DNA of 64,000 bases from Dama dama (Eukaryota > Chordata > Mammalia > Artiodactyla > Cervidae), in the NCBI RefSeq assembly GCF_033118175.1, contig NC_083701.1, forward strand, positions 68,471,001 through 68,535,000, read 5' to 3'. Numbering within the stretch: position 1 is the stretch's first letter; every line of letters starts with the position of its first letter. The notes beneath the pieces were generated by a model. It was not told the origin of the DNA, ran no database searches, and saw only the letters and a list, made by a program, of their open reading frames with translations. The translations under genes and the position numbers were made by a program. This document shows positions 22,173 through 31,955 of the stretch, one piece after another.

Positions 22173-22390
22173 TGGGCTTCCCTAGTGGCTCAGAGGTTAA
22201 AGTGCCTGCCTGCAATGCGGGAGACCTGGGTTCGATCCCTGGGTCGGGAAGATTCCCTGGAGAAGGAAATGGCAACCCATTCCAGTATTCTTGCCTGGAG
22301 AATCCCATGGACGGAGGAGCCTGGTGGGCTACAGTCCATGGGGTCGCAAAGAGTCAGACATGACTGAGCGACTTCACTTTCACTTTCACT
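22173..22390 (+). mobile_element. Bov-tA SINE
   Basis: Complete and close to consensus. Flanking 11-bp duplications at 22162-22172 and 22391-22401 differ at one base. Confidence 0.96.
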
Positions 22391-22558
22391 TTAAGCAAAG
22401 TCAAGGAGATCAGTAGTTAACTTCATCTGGTGGGTGTTTCAATATCGCTAAGACACAGCTTAGAGAATATGGCTCAGAATATTATCTATACTTGTAGGGC
22501 TTCCTAGGTGGAGCCAATGATAAAGAACCTGCCTACCAATGCAGGAGACTTAAGGGTT

Positions 22559-23033
22559 TTGTTAGGTAATTAGAATAGGGAAAAGGAGTCCAAAATGGTG
22601 GTGGCTAAAAGACAGGAAGGGAAAAGCCCACGAAAATAGAGCAGAGGAAGGTCAAAGGAAGGCTCGAGGACCAGAGTGAGGACTTCAGGTAGAACAGCGC
22701 TCCTGCCTAAGCCCAATTTGCATAGGACAGGCCCAGGGGGAAGAAAAAAACATATAAAAAGAGGAGCCAAAGGGCTATCTCTCTTTCTCTCCCCCCCCGC
22801 CACCCCCCGACCCTGTGCATTGGCATGCTACTCCACTCTCTTCTCTTCTTCGAGGATGGATTCTCCTGCTATCATCTAAATAAAATTGAGCTGTAACATT
22901 GATTAATTTAAGAGCTATAACACGGTCTGTCCAAGACCCGAGAGCTGTGACCCACCAAGGAGGCTTTAATGTCTGTCCCTCCAAATCTTTGTTGTGACGA
23001 GACAAAGAACCGAGGAGCATACACTCGCCTGAC
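22559..23033 (+). mobile_element. Solo endogenous retroviral LTR
   Basis: The segment begins TGTTAGG and ends CCTGACA, giving TG...CA termini. It contains a TATA-like box (22753-22760) and an AATAAA signal (22879-22884) about 120 bases later, i.e. a U3-R-U5 layout. It sits inside a ruminant-specific SINE, so it inserted in the ruminant lineage. No internal retroviral genes adjoin it, consistent with LTR-LTR recombination. A clean short target duplication was not seen. Class (gamma- or beta-like) is undetermined. Confidence 0.75.
22753..22760 (+). promoter_or_regulatory. LTR TATA-like box
   Basis: TATAAAAA in the LTR, about 30 bases upstream of a pyrimidine-rich probable start region (22779-22800). 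It could start transcription towards the BovB at 23187, but no evidence of activity can be read from sequence. Confidence 0.5.
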
Positions 23034-23186
23034 ATCTAGATCCCTGGGTCAGGAAAATTTCCTGGAGTAAGAAATGGCAACCCACTCCAGTAATCTTGCC
23101 TGGAAAATTCCGTGGACAGAAGAGCCTAGCTGGCTACAGTTCATGGGGCCACAAAGAGTCTGACACAACTGAGCACGCAAACAAGC

Positions 23187-23568
23187 TATGACAAACCTAG
23201 ACAACATATTAAAAAGCAGAGACATCACTTTGCTGACAAAGATCTGTATAGTCAAAGCTATGGTTTTTTCCATTAGTCATGTGCAGATGTGAGAGCTGGA
23301 CCATAAAGAAGGCTGAATGCCAAAGAATTGATGCTTTTGAACTGTGGTGTTGGAGAAGACTCTTGAGAGTCCCTTGCACTGCAAGGAGATCAAACCAGTC
23401 CATCCTAAAGGAAATCAACCCTGAATATTCATTGAAAGGACTGATGCTGAAGCTGAAGCTCCAATACTCTGGCCACCTAATGCAAAGAACTGACTCACTG
23501 GAAAAGACCCTGATGCTGGGAAAGATTGAAGGCAGGAGAAGGGGGTGACAGAGGATGAGATGGTTGTA
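23187..23568 (+). mobile_element. BovB LINE 3' fragment lacking the extreme end
   Basis: Covers the C-terminal coding part ('IDAFELWCWRRLLRVP' and 'LMLKLKLQYSGHLMQRTDSLEKTLMLGKIEG' regions) and stops near 'gatgagatggttg', before the usual 3' end. A truncated 3' end is unusual for target-primed insertion and suggests a later deletion. Confidence 0.88.
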
Positions 23569-24132
23569 TAGCTTGGATAATAAAGAACCTGGTTTACTTT
23601 GCTCAGAGGGGAATGAAATATTTATATGCCATTTTCTAACAACAATATCTTCAGATGCTCTGAGGGCCTTTAATTATGATTTTTGATTGTTAAAACTATC
23701 AAAAGCACACAAAAAGACAGCTGTAAACAGTTCTCTATAAACTATAAACAGATCAGCCATAATGTAGCATTTTAAAAAATTGAGCTATTTTAATTGAACA
23801 TACCACTTGAAAATAATGAAAAAATGCTGACAATTTAGTCAGAAAAGAGTGGTCACTCATCAGTTCTTTGAATTTATAAACTGGGGTTGAAAGTTCAGCA
23901 CTGTTTACAGGCCTAGTGTTCCACTTGTAGGCCTGTAGGCCCATCAGTTATCTCTTTTTCTGTAGTGGTAAAGAATCAGAAAGGTAAAATGATCACATTT
24001 TACTTTTCAGGAATACTATTAGGTTAACATAGAGAATCCTTTTCAAACTCTCTGAGACCTCAAGTGTCAACAGGTTTCAAAATAAAACTAATATTTGAGT
24101 TAGTAACTAAAAATGCACTCTGTAAACTGTAA
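23569..24132. other. Unassigned AT-rich sequence
   Basis: No repeat family or gene recognised. Confidence 0.4.
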
Positions 24133-24145
24133 TCTTAGGACCTAC

Positions 24146-24353
24146 TGTGTGCATCCTCAGTTCTGTCCTACTCTTTGCGACCCCATGGACTGTATCCCAC
24201 CAGGCTCCTCTGTCCATGGGATTCTCCAGGCAAGAGTACTGGAGTGGGTTGCCATTTCCTTCTCTAGGGGATCTTCCTGACCCAAGGATTGAACCTGTAT
24301 CTCTTGCATTGGCAGATGGATTCTTTACCAACTGCACCACCTTGAAAGCCCAT
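24146..24353 (-). mobile_element. Bov-tA SINE
   Basis: Reverse-complement SINE bounded by perfect 13-bp duplications 'tcttaggacctac' at 24133-24145 and 24354-24366. Confidence 0.96.
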
Positions 24354-24366
24354 TCTTAGGACCTAC

Positions 24367-26002
24367 ATCTGCATGAAGAGCGAATCAAGAAAGTAGTTTT
24401 AACTTTAAGTAAAAATTGATATCATTTAAAATTTCAACAATAGAAATTTTGACTGGTCATGATTCTAAATTAGTAGCTAAAAAGATGTTTGAACACCTAA
24501 ATGAACTATAAGGAATGGTTGCATTTTAAAAGATTTTCATGTTATCAAGAAGCTGAAAAAGAAAAATAACAACACAAAATCTTCTCCTGGCCCTTCATTT
24601 ATCTGGTTTAATTTTAAGGTACAATTTTTTAAAAGCTAGATATATGCTTTAGGACATTTCACTGACTTTTACTATCTCTGAACATTCCTTGCATCTTAAA
24701 AAGACTTTCAATGGCGCTCGTTTCTAAATTAATTCAGGCATTTGAGGGCAGTTGGGCCCTCTGCGCTTGAATAATTAAGTGAGTACTATTAGAGGAAAAG
24801 CTACACATTAGTAACTTGGAGGAACCAGAGTGGATGAAGCACTTTTCAGAACCTGCATGACAATTTTGAAAATTAAACCCAGTTAATAGAAAAAAATGCT
24901 AAATCAATGGCCATAAAATTTAATGGGTTTATAGCAGCCTTAACACAGTAGGACTGAATTATCATGTTAATTTAATTTCCATTTCTAAATGAACCAGAAG
25001 GCACAATAAAGGTCAATTAACCAGCTACCTTCCCTGCCTTCTTTTTCTTTTACTGCTGGTTTTAAATCACATTCAGCCCCAAAGCACTCACACTGCTTCT
25101 GGAAACTCATTAGTTTTTCCTGAAATTAAAACAAAAAAGAAAAAAAAAAAAGAAGAAACAAAAACTAACAACTAACCATGTGCTGAGAACAACCACTGAG
25201 ATGTGCTACAGTTATGGGGATATATGTATTCAATGAAAAATCTTTTACTTTTGTTACATCGAGGCTACAGACTTAGTCACACTAAGCCTAGGGAAACACA
25301 CAAGTGAAAGGTCTCCTTGACAGTGTTTACCAAGTGTTCATCTACAGTGAAAGAGCTGTGTGGGCTGCTCTTAACATTTATGAGGCGAATAAGGAAAGGA
25401 ACTCCATCTGTGTAATGTGGGTCTGTTGTTAGTACAATGAGAACCTCACACTTTGCACAGCCTGCATTTTTCACATTGAAATGTGTCACTTTGTATTAAT
25501 AGGCTTTTATTACTTCAAAAACATAATAGAAAGAGAAAAAAGTCAGTTTCTTCCCACTCTCCAGCAAGAAAATTCAGCCCTTGTTTTTGGTGCAATGGGT
25601 TACTTGTAATTTGATATGTTTATCAAAATCTTCAAATATTCTGGTGTTTTCTAGTGATACAAAAGACGTAAAGGGTACTATGTTGGTGAACAAAATATAC
25701 ATTTTTGGGGGGCAAAATTTATAATAAAATGGGTTTCTAATTCGAATATTTGCTATAGTTTGAAAAGTGATATGGAGATATTGGAAATGATCATAATTTT
25801 GATTTCAGTAGAAACCTCTTTAAAATAAAGTAAATAATGGTTGTGAAGTAGCCAACACTAGGTATCAGATGGCTGTCCATAAAGGTTAACCTTCTTTTCC
25901 TTTCTCCTCTTCAGTATAAAGTAGAAAAATAAAATATTCATTATCTAAAGTTTATTTGGAATTATTTCTTAGGATTATAGAACTTTAGGGGAACAATAGT
26001 CT
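24367..26002. other. Unassigned, low-repeat AT-rich block
   Basis: I see no ruminant repeat here, only an A-rich run at 25137-25160. This is one of the longest stretches without a recognisable insertion and may include conserved noncoding sequence. That cannot be judged without alignment. Confidence 0.4.
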
Positions 26003-26114
26003 CAATACCTTTGTTTATGAAGTTCTTACAACAAATATCCATGGAAATAATCAATAAACAATACCTTTGTTTACGAAGTTCCTACAACAAATATCCATGG
26101 AAATAATCAACAGA
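26003..26114. repeat. 56-bp tandem duplication
   Basis: Units at 26003-26058 and 26059-26114 differ at only a few positions (for example 'tttatgaag' versus 'tttacgaag'). Both contain 'caaatatccatggaaataat'. It is a simple two-copy duplication in unassigned sequence. Confidence 0.95.
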
Positions 26115-26252
26115 CAATTTATAATAGGAGTAGAAAAGAATTTCATTCCAGTCAAACTGAGACCTCCAGCCTGGGAGACAAATTCAAGAAGCACTTGAAC
26201 TGTGTCCCAGCAGTCTACAAAATAGGGGGAGGCTTGTCTCCAAAGTTGGGGG

Positions 26253-26452
26253 GGCCCTTCCCTGGTGGCTCAGATGGTAAAGAATCTGCCTGCAATGCAG
26301 GAGACCTGGGTTTGATCCCTGGGTTGGGAAGATCACCTGGAGAAGGCTACCAACTGCAGTGTTCTTGCCTGGGGAATTCCATGGACAGAGGAGCCTGGTG
26401 GGCTACAGTCTACGGGGTTGCACAGAGTCGGACATAACTGAGTAACTAGCAA
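26253..26452 (+). mobile_element. Bov-tA SINE
   Basis: tRNA head near consensus ('gagacctgggtttgatcc'), body with a small deletion around 26340, and a tail ending near 'actgagtaactagcaac'. A run of seven Gs precedes it. Confidence 0.94.
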
Positions 26453-27599
26453 CACTTGTATAGGCTAATAGCACAAAATTATATAAGCTGTTGGTCAAGA
26501 GTTAGGATTTGAGCTGGCAAGAAGTGAGGGTGCTTGTTAAGTAAGCGTTGACTGGGGTCCAAATTGGCTGCATTTTGCATACATTTCCAGTGGCTTCTGC
26601 TGGCTGATACTGTTTTGAAAATGGCTGGTAGTGACTTTGAGTTTGATACGGTTCAGAAAATTCAAGTTCTTGGTGATGAAGGAATGAGTCTGAAACTTTA
26701 TCCACAAAGGCTACTCAGCTCCATCTCGGATGCCTGAACCACCTGTCAGAACAAAGAACAAACGTCAAATTCCTCCAAGGTTTCCAAAGAGGCAGAGAGC
26801 ATGTACACAGCGTCAGCATGACCCTGGTGGCTGGGAAGGAAACCTCATTTTCAAGGAGCAACGGCCCTGATGCCATGGGGCGTTTATCACTATCTTCAAA
26901 GTGGGCATTCTATACAGTCTGGTAAATGCATTCTTTTTAATGATTAAAGCAGATGTATAATGTATGTTAGACAAGCCGTGAGATGGGCTGTTCCAGTTAG
27001 CACTATGTTCAAGCCAGATCATATATAAGCCAGAATGACATCTTCATACCTCAGTATGCGAAAATTTCATCGATCACAAAGATAGTTACACGTAATTTAG
27101 ATCAGAAGTCTAAGCATTTCACTATCTGGCTAATATGTTTTTTTCAAATGAAAACATGTAGTTCGCTTTTCATTTAATAAAAACTTTCTCCTTGTCTCTC
27201 CTTCACACTTAAGATTATGTATCTACCATTTCTGGAAGCTATAAGTAGGATTTAATGACCTTATGACAATTTCTGTGAAAAATACATTGTGTGGAAATAT
27301 TGATGTAGGAGTATATGTTCACAACACACATATTTGACAAATAAATATATAGTCTAGATGTGATTGGTTTTCAGAGACATCATTTTTCTCTGAAAACTTT
27401 TGTAGGCTAGTGACAGAATCTAACCTTTTTTGAAACGGCGACCTATTTAATCCACTTAAAAAAGTCGGGTAATAGAAAAAAACCTGAAATTTTATGACTG
27501 AAATTCTTTAACCATCAAATACATTTAAATGATTTTGCTAGTTTCATGTGTGTATTAAGCGATGCTTTTGTGAGATGGAGGAATTTGTGCTGTTTCACC
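26453..27599. other. Unassigned sequence upstream of the CpG-rich segment
   Basis: No repeat recognised. The last 200 bases are AT-rich and change abruptly to GC-rich sequence at about 27600. Confidence 0.4.
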
Positions 27600-28180
27600 C
27601 CTGGTTTTTCTCCAGTGTCGTCGGTTTGCTGGTGTGGCGCGCCCACTCGTCACCTGTGCGGAGGAGCTCGTTGGCGAGCGCCGCCCCCGCCCCCGCTCCC
27701 GGCGCTTCTCTGCCCTCTGAGCGCTCCGGACGGCGGCGAGCCTGACCTCGGAGCCAGGGTGAGCCCAGGGCCTGCTGCGGCCTTTCGCCTCTGCTGCTCT
27801 CTGCAATCGATGAGGACGTCCTCCGACAGCGGATTCTCAAGAATTATTGCTGATTAACTGAACAGTATCACATCACATGACGTAATGACCCTGCCCTCCG
27901 CAGCCCTGTTTTGAGACCGAAGGGGTCTTTTGAACATTAGGCCATCGTGCTCCCAATTATATCACTGAACTGTTGCTACGATTTAGTTCCTGGAGTCACA
28001 GAAGGCTCTGGACTGTGACTGGCCCGGTGCAGGCAGGAGGCCTGGAGGAGCCGTTCAGGTGCCCGGTAGGTGAGGAGAAAGGAAAATGGTAGCGGAGGGA
28101 CAGGGCGAGGCGAGGAGGCCGGGAGGGAGCTAGAGCGAGGCACGCCCTTCAGGGCCTCATTCCTGGGGCAGAGTTCCCCA
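27600..28180. promoter_or_regulatory. CpG-island-like segment, possible promoter/first exon
   Basis: The densest part (27600-27770) holds roughly 20 CpG dinucleotides in about 170 bases and GC-box-like C-rich runs ('ccgcccccgcccccgctcc'). The flanking DNA is AT-rich and nearly CpG-free. A good splice-donor-like sequence, 'ccagg/gtgagc', lies at about 27755-27764. Open frames exist on both strands but show no known domain. In mammals such islands usually mark promoters, so this may be the 5' end of a gene or noncoding RNA extending outside the recognisable sequence. No coding exon is claimed. Confidence 0.6.
27878..27885 (+). promoter_or_regulatory. CRE-like site
   Basis: TGACGTAA, one base from the CREB/ATF consensus TGACGTCA, within 120 bases of the CpG-dense core. 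A single 8-mer can occur by chance; context is the only support. Confidence 0.35.
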
Positions 28181-28196
28181 TTCCCAGCTGTGCCCA

Positions 28197-28600
28197 CACG
28201 CGCACACACACACACGAACACACACACACACACACACACGAACACACACATAGACACGAACACACACACACTAACACACGAACACACACGAACACACACA
28301 GACACGAACACACACACACGAACATACACACAGACACGAACATACAGACACGAACACACACACAGACACGAACGCACAGACACACAGACACGAACACACA
28401 CACACAGACACGAACACACACACACAGACACGAACACACACACATACACATGAACACACACGAACACACACACAGACACGAACGTACAGACATGAACACA
28501 CACACAAACACACAGACATGAACACATACGCATACACACACGAACACATACACACGAACACACACAGACATGAACACACACAAACATACACACAGACACG

Positions 28601-28632
<32 letters not shown>
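28197..28632. repeat. Long compound (AC)n/(ACGA)n microsatellite
   Basis: About 430 bases of CA repeat interrupted at short irregular intervals by CGAA, GACA and TAGA units ('acacagacacgaacacac' recurs many times). Many units carry a CpG. It yields long spurious Cys/Val-rich frames on the minus strand and Thr/His-rich frames on the plus strand. It lies directly downstream of the CpG-island-like segment. Confidence 0.97.
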
Positions 28633-28634
<2 letters not shown>

Positions 28635-28639
28635 GCTCA

Positions 28640-29114
28640 TTGACCCCTGCCAGCATTACTGCTGGTATGTCTTTGCTATGTCGTGATCAGATCTGAGGAC
28701 TACGGAGTTTGGAAATTTCCGTCTTGAAGGTTTTAAGGAGGGAACTTCTTCCAGGTGAGAGGCTGACTGGTGTCTCCCCCATATCTCATAACTCAGGTGT
28801 CCGAGGAGTTGTCTTATTAGAATCTATGTAGTTTTTTCAGCTCTTCTGCTATCTGGCTGTGTGCTCTGGGGAAGTCACTTGACTTTTCTGGGCCCCGGTT
28901 TCCTCAGTAGTGAGAAGAGTTTGCCCTTTGATCTTGAAGGAACTTCTGGTCCCAACACTCCATGCTTCTTTGAGGACCCATTTCAAGCATGAAGTAAGAA
29001 TGTCAGACAGGATCAAAATGTCCCAGCTTGCCCCCTTTCCTTCAATTTACCTGTCTTGAGCAGGTTAATTAATGAAATGAATGGATTTTTCTTAAGAACA
29101 CTATGTGTGTGTGT
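28640..29114. other. Unassigned, with a MIR fragment
   Basis: About 28838-28960 resembles plus-strand MIR ('tctggctgtgtgctctgggg' then 'ggtttcctcagtag'). The remainder is unassigned. Confidence 0.45.
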
Positions 29115-29126
29115 ATGCATGTGTAT

Positions 29127-29330
29127 CGGGCTTCCCTGGTGGCTTAGCTGGTAAAGAATCTGCCTGCAATGCAGGAGACCTGGGTTCGATCCCTGGGTTG
29201 GGAAGATCCCCTGGCGAAGGGAAAGGCTACCTGCTCCAGTATTCTGCCCTGGAGAATTCCATGGACTGTATAGTCCATGGGGTCACAAAGAGTCGGACCT
29301 GATTGAGTGACTTTCACTTGACTTGACTTG
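29127..29330 (+). mobile_element. Bov-tA SINE
   Basis: Full SINE with the 'ggactgtatagtccatgg' body variant also present at 10149-10346. Flanking 12-bp duplications at 29115-29126 and 29331-29342 differ at one base. Confidence 0.95.
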
Positions 29331-29434
29331 ATGCATATGTATATGTAAACATATACATACATACACATATACATGTGACAATAAAAAGAGAAAAAAGTCT
29401 GGTTTTTGACTTCTAAATTTTTTGGACTGTCAGT

Positions 29435-29552
29435 AGTGTTTGTCATTGAGTTGTGTCTGACTCTTTGCGATCCCATGGACTGTAGCCCTCCAGGCTCCTC
29501 TGTCCATGAAATTCTCCAGGAAAGAGTACTGGAGTGGGTTTTCATTTTCTTC
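29435..29552 (-). mobile_element. 5'-truncated BovA SINE with an unusually long target duplication
   Basis: Only the BovA body and tail are present, in reverse orientation, without a tRNA head. The flanks at 29412-29434 and 29553-29575 match over 23 bases with one mismatch. Confidence 0.94.
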
Positions 29553-29575
29553 TCTAAATTTTCTGGACTGTCAGT

Positions 29576-30244
29576 TACATTCTTAATATTGAGCTGGGTC
29601 TAGATTACATAAAAATGTGTGTTTGTTTTTAGCTTCAGTCTGTTACGAAAACTGGAGAAAAATGGTACTCATTACTCACTAGGAAACATCTGTCCATTTC
29701 TGAAGTACAGTATATATATTTTTAGTGGCAATATTTTATATTATTAATACACTTAGACTTCACCATGAGTCCTCCAAACACTAGGAGATGGAGTCTCTGA
29801 TGCCTTGTATGAAATGGGCCGGGTGGCTGGCTGGTGAAGGAAAACACCAATTTGGTACATAGCAGGATTTGCATTATCTTATTAAAATGTGTTTGCTAAG
29901 AATGTCGATCGGAAGGGAAATTCTTAGAATTGTTACTTTTTTCTTCTAACCCTTGCGAGGAATGAATGACTATGTTGTGTTAATATGGCTTGAGTGTCCT
30001 TCTCACTCATGGCTGGGCCACCGTCAGGAGGGGACAAAGTGAATGAGAAAAGTGGGACAGGCCGGCCGATAGAAGAAGGGCCCTCCTCACCGGGAGCAGA
30101 GCCATCCGGCTCCCTCCGAGCCTCCCCCTGCCCACGGGCAGCTAGAGAGGGGAGGACACAGGTGACAACTCTGGGCCTGATGGCCCTCTGACTATCTTTA
30201 TTTCTCAGCTGGGGGCCGAATGTTCTCATTTTATGATCACTTGT
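29576..30244. other. Unassigned; GC-richer part at 30000-30190
   Basis: No repeat recognised. The GC-richer part contains several CpGs and short overlapping frames, but it is weaker than the CpG-rich segment at 27.6 kb. Confidence 0.4.
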
Positions 30245-30528
30245 GGAAATCAGTACTGAATGTTCATTGGAAGGATTGATGCTGAAGCTGAAACTCCAAT
30301 ACTTTGGCCACCTGATGCGAAGAGCCAACTCATTGGAAAAGACCCTGATGTTGGGAAAGAGTGAAGGCAGGAGGAGAAGGGGACGACAGAGGATGAGATG
30401 GTTGGATGGCATCATCGACTCAATAGACATGAGTTTGAGTAAACTCTGGGAGCTGGTGATGGACAGGAAGGCCTGGCCTGCTGCAGGCCATGGGGTCGCA
30501 AAGAGCTGGACATGACTGAGCTGAACTG
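30245..30528 (+). mobile_element. BovB LINE 3' end
   Basis: Open frame remnants read 'LMLKLKLQYFGHLMRRANSLEKTLML' and 'RRRRGRQRMRWLDGI', followed by the typical end. It is strongly 5'-truncated and directly abuts an antisense CHR-type SINE. Confidence 0.93.
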
Positions 30529-30534
30529 TCCTTT

Positions 30535-30772
30535 TGTTTATCTATTTATTCATGGCTGTACTAGGTCTTTGTTGTGGTGCAGGCACTTTTCATTGCAGGG
30601 ACTTCTCTTGTTGTGGAGCACCATCTCTAGGGCATGCGGGCTCCAGTAGGTGTGGCCCATGGGCTCAGCTGCTCCATGGCGCTTGGAATCTTCTTGGACC
30701 AGGGCTTGATCCCATGGCCCCTGCACTGGCAGGCAGATTCTTATCCATGGTATTGCCAGGGAAGTCCCCTTG
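30535..30772 (-). mobile_element. CHR-type artiodactyl SINE
   Basis: In reverse orientation: a T-rich tail ('tatctatttattcatggctg'), the 'ggtctttgttgtggtgcagg' body, 'gttgtggagca', 'ccagggcttgatcccatg' and a head ending 'ccagggaagtcccc'. This older tRNA-derived family is shared by ruminants, whales and hippos. Confidence 0.85.
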
Positions 30773-31289
30773 TTCTTTTCAGCTCTGAGAAAAGAGATGG
30801 TTTCTCCCTTCCCCCAATTCTATTGTCTGCATTTCCTGTTTTCTGTTCCAGAAAGAAAAGACAACGCAAATCACTAAGATTATTTCTCGAAGGAGTTTCT
30901 TACATTTAGAAAACCGTGCACGGATGGAGTTGAGTGCAGACCACCCCACTCCTGCCCAGAGTTGGAGAGGCTGCCAAGGATGCTTGCAACCTGGGCACCA
31001 GGGAGGTATGGCGACGGCTCAGGGAGGCCCAGAAAGACGAGTCTGATGTGCCCAAGAAACAAGGAGCTGAGCCTGAAACCCTCAGACGTTACCCTTTCCG
31101 TTGCATCAGCGAAAGAGCGGCCGGTGCTCCCAGTCACCCACCCACTCACTCCTCTGTCCAGGGGTCCACTGGAGCAGCAGGCACTGCTGAGCGCTTCTCT
31201 GCGTCAGGCACAGACGCCCTGCAAGTCAAGTGGAGTAAGTCCACAAGGGGAGATGCAATAACACCAGCTTTGATTCTGAGATTTATAAT
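30773..31289. other. Unassigned, moderately GC-rich
   Basis: Overlapping frames on both strands (up to 135 codons at 30934-31341) have no recognisable domain. No repeat recognised. Confidence 0.35.
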
Positions 31290-31955
31290 TTGCCAAACAT
31301 TGTGCAAAGTACTTTCTAGGCATCATTTAAAAAAAAATTAATTTATTTATTTTAATTGGAGGCTAATTACTTTACAATATTGTGGTGGTTATCGCCATAC
31401 ATTGACATGAATCAGCCATGGGGGTACACGTGTCCCCCATCCTGAACCCCCCCCCCACCTCCCTCCCCATCCCATCCCTCAGAGTCATCCCAGTGCACCA
31501 GCTTTGAGTGCCCTGTTTTATGCATCAAACCTGGACTGGCGATCTATTTCACATATGACAATATACATGTTTCAGTGCTAGTCTCTCAAATCATCCCACC
31601 CTTGCCTTCTCCCACAGAGTCCAACAGTCTGTTCTTTACATCTGTGTGTCTCTTTTGCGGTCTCGCATATAGAGTCATCATTACCATCTTTCTAAATTCC
31701 ATATATATGTGTTAATATAGTGTATTGGTGTTTTTCTTTCTGACTTACTTCACTCTGTATAATAGGTTCCAGTTTCATCCACCTCATGAGAACTGATTCA
31801 AATGCATTCTTTTTAATAGCTGAGCATTTCATCTTCTTTATGACCCATTTTTCAGATTAGAAAACTGAGACTCTAAGGACCTTGCTCGAAATCACAAGCT
31901 TGTAAGTGACAGCGCTAGTCAGTAACAGAGCCAGATTTGAATTTGGGATTGTCTT
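31290..31955 (-). repeat. MIR SINE split by an L1 insertion
   Basis: The left arm (31290-31328) reads 'gccaaacattgtgcaaagtac'. The right arm (31828-31955) reads 'cagattagaaaactgagac' through 'cagagccagatttgaatttg'. Both are in reverse MIR orientation and collinear. Confidence 0.82.
31329..31827 (-). mobile_element. Ruminant L1, 5'-truncated 3' UTR and ORF2 end
   Basis: The A-tail in antisense (T/A-rich at 31329-31355) is followed by the ruminant L1 3' UTR, and the element ends just inside the ORF2 3' end ('ttccagtttcatccacctcatgag'). It is the second L1 in this window to have landed in a MIR. Only a short CATT-type overlap is visible as a possible target duplication. Confidence 0.9.

Larger units (their letters stand above)
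22498..23185 (+). mobile_element. Bov-tA SINE split by a solo LTR
   Basis: The tRNA-like head lies at 22498-22556 and the rest of the head plus the BovA body at 23036-23185. The parts are collinear around the B-box-like segment and separated by about 475 bases of LTR. The SINE is therefore older than the LTR. Confidence 0.88.

Noticed and set aside
27546..27857. Overlapping frames on both strands in the CpG-rich segment as a protein-coding exon
   Set aside because: High GC removes stop codons by chance. No domain is recognisable and neither strand is favoured.
28197..28632. CRISPR-like array of short repeats
   Set aside because: The units are simple-sequence variants of uneven length without unique spacers, in a mammalian genome.
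27976..28656. Long minus-strand Cys/Val-rich frames (up to 226 codons) and a plus-strand Thr/His-rich frame
   Set aside because: They are translations of the CA/CGAA microsatellite; stop codons are simply absent from the repeat unit.
30934..31341. 135-codon plus-strand frame
   Set aside because: It has no recognisable domain, overlaps frames on the same and opposite strand, and runs into a MIR/L1 junction.
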